Origin: Candidatus Methanolliviera sp. GoM_oil
GTDB taxonomy: Archaea > Halobacteriota > Methanoliparia > Methanoliparales > Methanoliparaceae
NCBI GenBank assembly: GCA_902158735.1
Contig: CABGHG010000055.1
Location: 1-9,506, forward strand
Direction of reading: 5' to 3'
Length of the DNA: 9,506 nucleotides
The notes below the pieces were generated by a model. It made no database searches. It saw nothing but the letters and a program-made list of their open reading frames with translations, and was not told where the DNA came from. The translations under genes and the position numbers were made by a program. Numbering within the stretch: position 1 is the stretch's first letter; each line of letters begins with the position of its first letter. This document shows, piece by piece, positions 5,641 through 9,506 of the stretch.

Positions 5641-8212
5641 TTTTATTTGCACTTTGTGATGATATTATCCATCCATTCTTTCTTTTTCGATATTCTCCCC
5701 AGTACATCAATAGTATAGGGAGTATGTAGATTGCGGACATAAATGAGTAAAATATCGTCGTAGCAAGTATTATGCCGAACTCTTTCATAGGAGGCATTGG
5801 AGATATCACCAATATCCCAAAACCCGCAATCGTGGTAATCCCTGCAAGGAAGAGAGCGCCTCCACTGTGTTTGACTGCTTCCATTGTAGCCTCCATTGCA
5901 TCTCCAGTCCGGTCTGCCACCAATCTGAATCTCTGGATTACGTGTATTGCGTATGCTATGCCCAGCCCTATTGTTAGCGTGGTTACGGTTATTGTCATAA
6001 TGTTAAGCGAATATCCAAGCAGATACATCGTACCCATTATCCAGCTTATTGCCAATCCAACTGGAACTAGTGTGATCAAACCCAATATCACGTTTCTGAA
6101 AGCAATCATTGCGACTATGGCAGAAATTAGGAGGCATATGATCGTAGATCTTATCTGGGATGCAGTCATAGCGCTTGTAACACTGTGCATCAATATGTGG
6201 GGTCCAGTGACGATGCCTTCAACCTCTTCTCCATAATAGGATAGATCTCCATTCATCTCTTCAGATAGGATTTTCATGTCTGCAGCAAGGTCTGCTCCAG
6301 CTCTACCGGCAGACATCAGATTTGAATGGATCCTTATCAATGCCGCGTCATAATTTCCCACGTCATCTCGGTGTAGAACCGTTTTCAAATCTTTCCCATA
6401 AGTCACATTTGCATAGAGGTGATCGAATAGTGTTTTTAATTCATTGTGATCCATTTCAGAGATTGCCAGAGTGGATATGCCCAGCTTTGTGGTCAGTCCT
6501 TTGTCCAGGGATAGTGCTGCATTTGCGATAGACAGGGGGCTCTTAACTATTGGTATGCCATCTTCTTTCAATACCAGTTTGTCATTCTCTGCATTCTTCA
6601 GGGTCGCAGCAATTCCTGCCATCACCTCTGGCGTCGTAAGATCTTGCCCTTTCAGGAGAATATAGTCCTGGTCGTTCATTCCTGCAAATGGAAATTCCTG
6701 CTGGATTTTCTCCAGAGTCTGAATGGATTCGACACCTTCTGGAAAAAACTCTTCTAAATTGAAGGTAGTTGATATATTACCTGCACCTAATACCATCAAT
6801 ATTGTGACGACTCCCACCACACAGAGAACTTTTTTACTGTGCTTACTTACCAGGTGAGCAGAGCGTTCCATCGCAATATCCAGCAAAAAGAGGGTCCCTT
6901 CCTTCTTCCTGGTTTTGTGCTTTTTGCCATAGAATGCCTGATCGGGAGATCTGTTTTTGTCAAGTAAATACATTACACCTGTTTGCAAGGTTATGGTGAT
7001 TATAAATGCGTAGACTATTCCCAACGCACTCAAAACCCCAAAAAATCTTATGGGCGGTATATTTGCAGTCAGGAAGGTCAAAAAAGATATGGCCGTAGTT
7101 ATAGTTGCAAGGAACATTGCAGTTCCAACATCCCTTATTGATGCAACTATGGCCTGAGCAGGATCGTTCCCTTTTCTTAATTCCGACCTATAGTTGTGGA
7201 ATAGATGGACTGAAAAATCAACACCCAGACCCATTAGCAAGGGAATGAAAGCCATGTACATTATATTAAAATCCAATCCAACCAGGGCCATGGTACCAAA
7301 GAGCCAGATTATGGCGATTAATAGACCTCCTAAAGATATGATCACATAGGAAAATTTCTTAAACGAGATCAGGAGAATTCCTGCGATTATTATAAAAATC
7401 GAGATCGCTATGATTTTATTCGAATCTTTGGTAAGTTCGTTCACCTCATTTGCCATTATGCCCGTACCCGAGGCAGAAAATTTGACAGATTCTGAGCGGG
7501 AATTTTCCATTATGTGAACTATCTCTTTACTGATATCTATTAGAATAGGTGGTGTAATGTCTGGATCGAGGTTTATTATGATTATGGTTGCGTCTTCATC
7601 CGGAGTTACGAGCATTTTCAGAGTCTCTCTCATCTTAGCACCTATAGTTTGCATCTCGCTCATATCTATGCCACTGTTTACGAATTCCGACAATTTTTCA
7701 GGGGGCATAGAGCGCATCAAGCCTGAAAAATCTCCCGTTTTCAAAGAGTTATAAACCAATTCGATTTGAGCGTCGTTGCACTCTGACAGGGATTGGCCAT
7801 AGAGGATCTGTGTGAAGCTGTTTATAAAAGATACGACTGACAATACATTTTCAACATATTCGACTTTGGGAACTGCTCCGCTCTTAGATGGTGTTTTCAT
7901 AAAGCTTAATCCTGCAGGAGCTTCATAGATCTGCTTCGTAAAATTGAACTGCGCCCTCAGTGCAGGTGGAGAGACTGCACTCTCTCTATCTTTTTCGACC
8001 AGGATAATTACGGAGACGGGCATCTTGCCGAATTTATCCATAATTTCAAATTGTGCTGCCGTAATGTCATCATCTGGTGTGAAGGATTCCACATCAAAAG
8101 GAGCCATCTCTATTCCGGGTATCAGCGCACCAAAAATTATTGTGATCAGAGCTATTATTGCCACTACTGCGAATGGTTTCTTCTGGATCAGTCTGCTTAA
8201 TTTTTCAAACAT
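5636..8212 (-). CDS. RND superfamily exporter, MMPL/HAE3-type
   Basis: With the ATG at 8212 the product has 858 residues and the two-fold layout of RND transporters: TM1 (about 12-32), a large extracytoplasmic loop (33-265), TM2-6 (266-417), TM7 (461-478), a second loop (479-688) and TM8-12 (689-838). The halves are clearly homologous: GLGVDFSVHLFHNY (328-341) matches GLGIAYAIHVIQRF (749-762), and ITTAISF (371-377) matches ITTIAGF (792-798). The pattern fits the largely archaeal hydrophobe/amphiphile efflux-3 group related to MmpL and hopanoid exporters, which move lipids or other hydrophobic molecules using the proton gradient. The TM4 Asp (D332) is present, but the equivalent in TM10 is Ala (A753). 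The frame is open 63 codons further to 8401; that part lacks family features, and a TATA box 26 bases before 8212 marks the true start. The stop is TAG. No accessory genes flank it. Confidence 0.92.
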   Translation of the reverse strand: MFEKLSRLIQKKPFAVVAIIALITIIFGALIPGIEMAPFDVESFTPDDDITAAQFEIMDKFGKMPVSVIILVEKDRESAVSPPALRAQFNFTKQIYEAPAGLSFMKTPSKSGAVPKVEYVENVLSVVSFINSFTQILYGQSLSECNDAQIELVYNSLKTGDFSGLMRSMPPEKLSEFVNSGIDMSEMQTIGAKMRETLKMLVTPDEDATIIIINLDPDITPPILIDISKEIVHIMENSRSESVKFSASGTGIMANEVNELTKDSNKIIAISIFIIIAGILLISFKKFSYVIISLGGLLIAIIWLFGTMALVGLDFNIMYMAFIPLLMGLGVDFSVHLFHNYRSELRKGNDPAQAIVASIRDVGTAMFLATITTAISFLTFLTANIPPIRFFGVLSALGIVYAFIITITLQTGVMYLLDKNRSPDQAFYGKKHKTRKKEGTLFLLDIAMERSAHLVSKHSKKVLCVVGVVTILMVLGAGNISTTFNLEEFFPEGVESIQTLEKIQQEFPFAGMNDQDYILLKGQDLTTPEVMAGIAATLKNAENDKLVLKEDGIPIVKSPLSIANAALSLDKGLTTKLGISTLAISEMDHNELKTLFDHLYANVTYGKDLKTVLHRDDVGNYDAALIRIHSNLMSAGRAGADLAADMKILSEEMNGDLSYYGEEVEGIVTGPHILMHSVTSAMTASQIRSTIICLLISAIVAMIAFRNVILGLITLVPVGLAISWIMGTMYLLGYSLNIMTITVTTLTIGLGIAYAIHVIQRFRLVADRTGDAMEATMEAVKHSGGALFLAGITTIAGFGILVISPMPPMKEFGIILATTIFYSFMSAIYILPILLMYWGEYRKRKNGWIISSQSANKR

Positions 8213-8233
8213 TTTTGGCAATAGACAATATGA

Positions 8234-8243
8234 TATATATTTA
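8234..8243 (-). promoter_or_regulatory. TATA box of the RND exporter gene
   Basis: On the minus strand the box reads TAAATATATA, close to the archaeal consensus, and is centred about 26 bases upstream of the ATG at 8212. No Shine-Dalgarno lies between them, so the transcript is probably leaderless. The box also falls within the would-be upstream coding extension, which argues against any start at 8401. Confidence 0.65.
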
Positions 8244-8832
8244 TTGCTGGTCGAATACAATCTAAAAACTATTGCGGCTCTTATTTTGGCGTAGTTCATC
8301 GAAGTTGGAAAAGATAATCTATTTGTATTTTGATAGTGAGCAGATGCATAAAAAATGTTAAATATTTCCGGTTTGCCAAAAAAACCCTGGTTTCTGTGCA
8401 TTGACTATAGCTTGAAGATGTTTTATCCAAAATTCTGCCCGACGAAAAACAAACTGAGATTTGCCAGATCCTCCGCCATGATAGGCGAAAAGAAAGTGGA
8501 ATATGCTGATATTATCAAAAAGGATTGAGAGATGGTTCATACGTCTCCTCCGCATGTTCATGGCGCATTCGTAGTCCATCCATTTTTATCTCTGCTCAAG
8601 CTAAAGAGATTGATAGGATATTATGGGAATTGCTCTGTGAAAAGAATTTCCAGATTCGATCCTGCGACCGGTAGCTATCTATAGCCTGATCGGCTTTTTT
8701 CTCGATTCTCCAGAGTCTCATCTTTTTCTCTGATTGGTTGCTTGAGCCCATCAGGCAAGGTTACAAAAAAAACGAGCCGGAAAATGTTGAATTCTTCAAA
8801 CTCTTTAAGGAAATTCGGGGATTTTGATGAGC
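8244..8832. other. Stretch without an intact gene; broken + strand reading frames
   Basis: This space separates the divergent RND and phosphatase genes. On the + strand one frame is open from ATG 8355 to a TAG at 8682-8684, broken by a single TGA at 8526-8528; it would give 57 residues containing EKKVEYADIIKKD, then 51 more. All five Arg codons in it are AGA, as in native genes. A second frame, open from 8690 to a TGA at 8825-8827, has no ATG but reads like a protein tail (WLLEPIRQGYKKNEPENVEF, then FKLFKEIRGF). A 4-bp hairpin plus T6 lies between them (8683-8700). A third frame is also open over 8510-8671 and short minus-strand frames exist (8358-8579, 8596-8721), so part of this may only reflect few stop codons. 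It could be a decayed gene or a noncoding spacer; I recognise no family. Confidence 0.35.
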
Positions 8833-8844
8833 TAAATATTTATA
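8833..8844 (+). promoter_or_regulatory. TATA box of the metallophosphoesterase gene
   Basis: The sequence TAAATATTTATA has a TTTATA core at 8839-8844. Initiation about 25 bases past the core centre would fall near 8866, giving a leader of about 7 bases before ATG 8873. An earlier in-frame ATG at 8846 immediately follows the box and would lie upstream of the transcript start, so 8873 is preferred. Confidence 0.6.
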
Positions 8845-8872
8845 CATGAAACAAGATGTATGCGAGAAATTC

Positions 8873-9506
8873 ATGAAAATAAAAAAGTTATTTGAGCCCA
8901 GGAAAAATAAACTTGCTGTCTTGGTGGTTGGTTTAATTGTGGTTGGTTTAACAGTTCTGGTTACGATCGGAGTAGCAGAGAACACCATTTCAGCAGATCG
9001 GGGGCCAGGTCAAATTCATCTGACCTGGTCTACGAACGATGTATATCACACAATGACGGTGAGCTGGTGGACTCCATCATCGGGTGGCGACCTGGTGTCA
9101 TACGATACTATCTCGTATGATGGAAGAATCTCGGGATATGCTCATAGGGTAGAGGGAGTGCATAACACCATAAGAAGCTTCGATGGCTGGTATCATCACG
9201 TAGAGTTAACCGGTTTAGAGCCCGACACTACCTATTTTTTTGTATGTGGAGGTCCTGTAACATGGAGTGAAGAACACAGTTTCAGAACCATCTCTCCATC
9301 TGAACAGGTCAGCTTTGTTTTAGGAGGCGATTCGAGAAGACTCTGGGGAGAAGAAGAGGTCAAAGGCAGCCCCACTGCGATTTCAAACTGGCCGCACGCT
9401 CGAAACTGGGTCTCGGCCACGATGGCAGAAGAGAGCCCGGATTTCGTGGTTTTCCTCGGTGACTTCGTTGAAAGTGGAGACTCGCAGGATCATTGGCATA
9501 ACTGGT
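8873..9506 (+). CDS. Exported purple-acid-phosphatase-like metallophosphoesterase, N-terminal part
   Basis: The first 211 residues are present and the gene runs off the window. A basic head (MKIKKLFEPRKNK) and a long hydrophobic stretch (14-35) form a signal peptide or membrane anchor. Residues about 44-139 are a fibronectin-III-like domain typical of purple acid phosphatases: GPGQIHLTW (44-52), TMTVSWWTP (60-68), HHVELTGLEPDTTYFF (108-123), SFRT (136-139). The metallophosphoesterase domain starts at VSFVLGGDSRR (146-156), where D153 is an expected metal ligand, and continues to PDFVVFLGDFVESGD (189-203), where D197 is the bridging metal ligand. The later Asn and His ligands lie beyond the window. 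Such enzymes hydrolyse phosphate esters outside the cell using a two-metal centre; the substrate is unknown, and a phosphodiesterase is also possible. An ATG at 8846 would add nine residues but precedes the predicted transcript start. Confidence 0.88.
   Translation, partial: MKIKKLFEPRKNKLAVLVVGLIVVGLTVLVTIGVAENTISADRGPGQIHLTWSTNDVYHTMTVSWWTPSSGGDLVSYDTISYDGRISGYAHRVEGVHNTIRSFDGWYHHVELTGLEPDTTYFFVCGGPVTWSEEHSFRTISPSEQVSFVLGGDSRRLWGEEEVKGSPTAISNWPHARNWVSATMAEESPDFVVFLGDFVESGDSQDHWHNW
8924..8951 (+). repeat. Short tandem duplication inside the signal/anchor segment
   Basis: The 13-base unit GTGGTTGGTTTAA occurs twice without mismatch (8924-8936 and 8939-8951) with a period of 15 bases. It encodes the repeated VVGLI-VVGLT in the hydrophobic segment of the phosphatase. 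The period equals five codons, so copy changes would lengthen or shorten the anchor without breaking the frame. Confidence 0.8.

Noticed and set aside
8526..8528. In-frame TGA as a selenocysteine codon
   Set aside because: No recognised selenoprotein family around it, no obvious SECIS-like structure seen by eye, and selenocysteine use is limited to few archaeal groups; a broken gene or chance frame is simpler.
8358..8579. Minus-strand 73-residue open frame
   Set aside because: Odd composition with four consecutive Arg written CGG AGG AGA CGT, no promoter or ribosome site, and exactly codon-aligned opposite the + frame, as expected of a shadow.
8651..8670. T-loop-like TTCGATCC suggesting a tRNA
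   Set aside because: The flanking bases do not form a T stem and no acceptor, D or anticodon arms could be assembled.
8596..8721. Minus-strand 41-residue frame starting MRLWRIEKKAD
   Set aside because: Plausible-looking but very short, with no TATA box at the right distance and no recognisable family; several other frames are open over the same bases.

Overview
The window looks like chromosomal DNA of an archaeon, most likely a euryarchaeote. Several start codons have an A+T-rich TATA-like box centred about 24-31 bases upstream and no Shine-Dalgarno sequence, the arrangement of leaderless or nearly leaderless archaeal transcripts. Arginine is written mostly AGA/AGG. The recognisable families are either archaeal in flavour (adenosine-specific kinase, HAE3-type RND exporter) or common in archaea. 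I cannot name a species.

Layout. Bases 1-133 are the end of an M20-type metal-dependent amidohydrolase. A 181-residue protein of unknown function follows on + (230-775) and converges with an adenosine-specific kinase on - (801-1283). Next comes a visibly A+T-richer stretch (about 1312-2460) holding a CPBP-family intramembrane protease (1647-2360, +). A compact - strand operon of three overlapping genes (5518 down to 2575) encodes a polysaccharide/lipid-linked oligosaccharide flippase and two family 2 glycosyltransferases; both junctions are 4-base ATGA overlaps, and a hairpin followed by T5 lies about 100 bases past the last stop. Upstream, also on -, is an 858-residue RND/MMPL-type exporter with its own TATA box. 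A roughly 590-base stretch with no intact gene (8244-8832) separates it from the + strand start of a secreted or membrane-anchored purple-acid-phosphatase-like metallophosphoesterase cut off by the window edge.

How the genes fit. The flippase and two glycosyltransferases form a small cell-surface glycan assembly set: one transferase is of the dolichol-phosphate-sugar synthase type, the other a GT2 with a C-terminal hydrophobic segment, and the flippase would carry the lipid-linked product across the membrane. The RND exporter, CPBP protease and exported phosphatase are also envelope proteins, so about half of the window concerns the cell surface, but nothing shows that they form one pathway.

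I see no convincing new multi-gene system, no mobile element, CRISPR array, tRNA or rRNA. The points most worth checking are the broken reading frames at 8355-8827, the A+T-rich CPBP locus, the missing TM10 aspartate in the RND exporter, the unrecognised 181-residue protein, and start-site corrections supported by promoter position.
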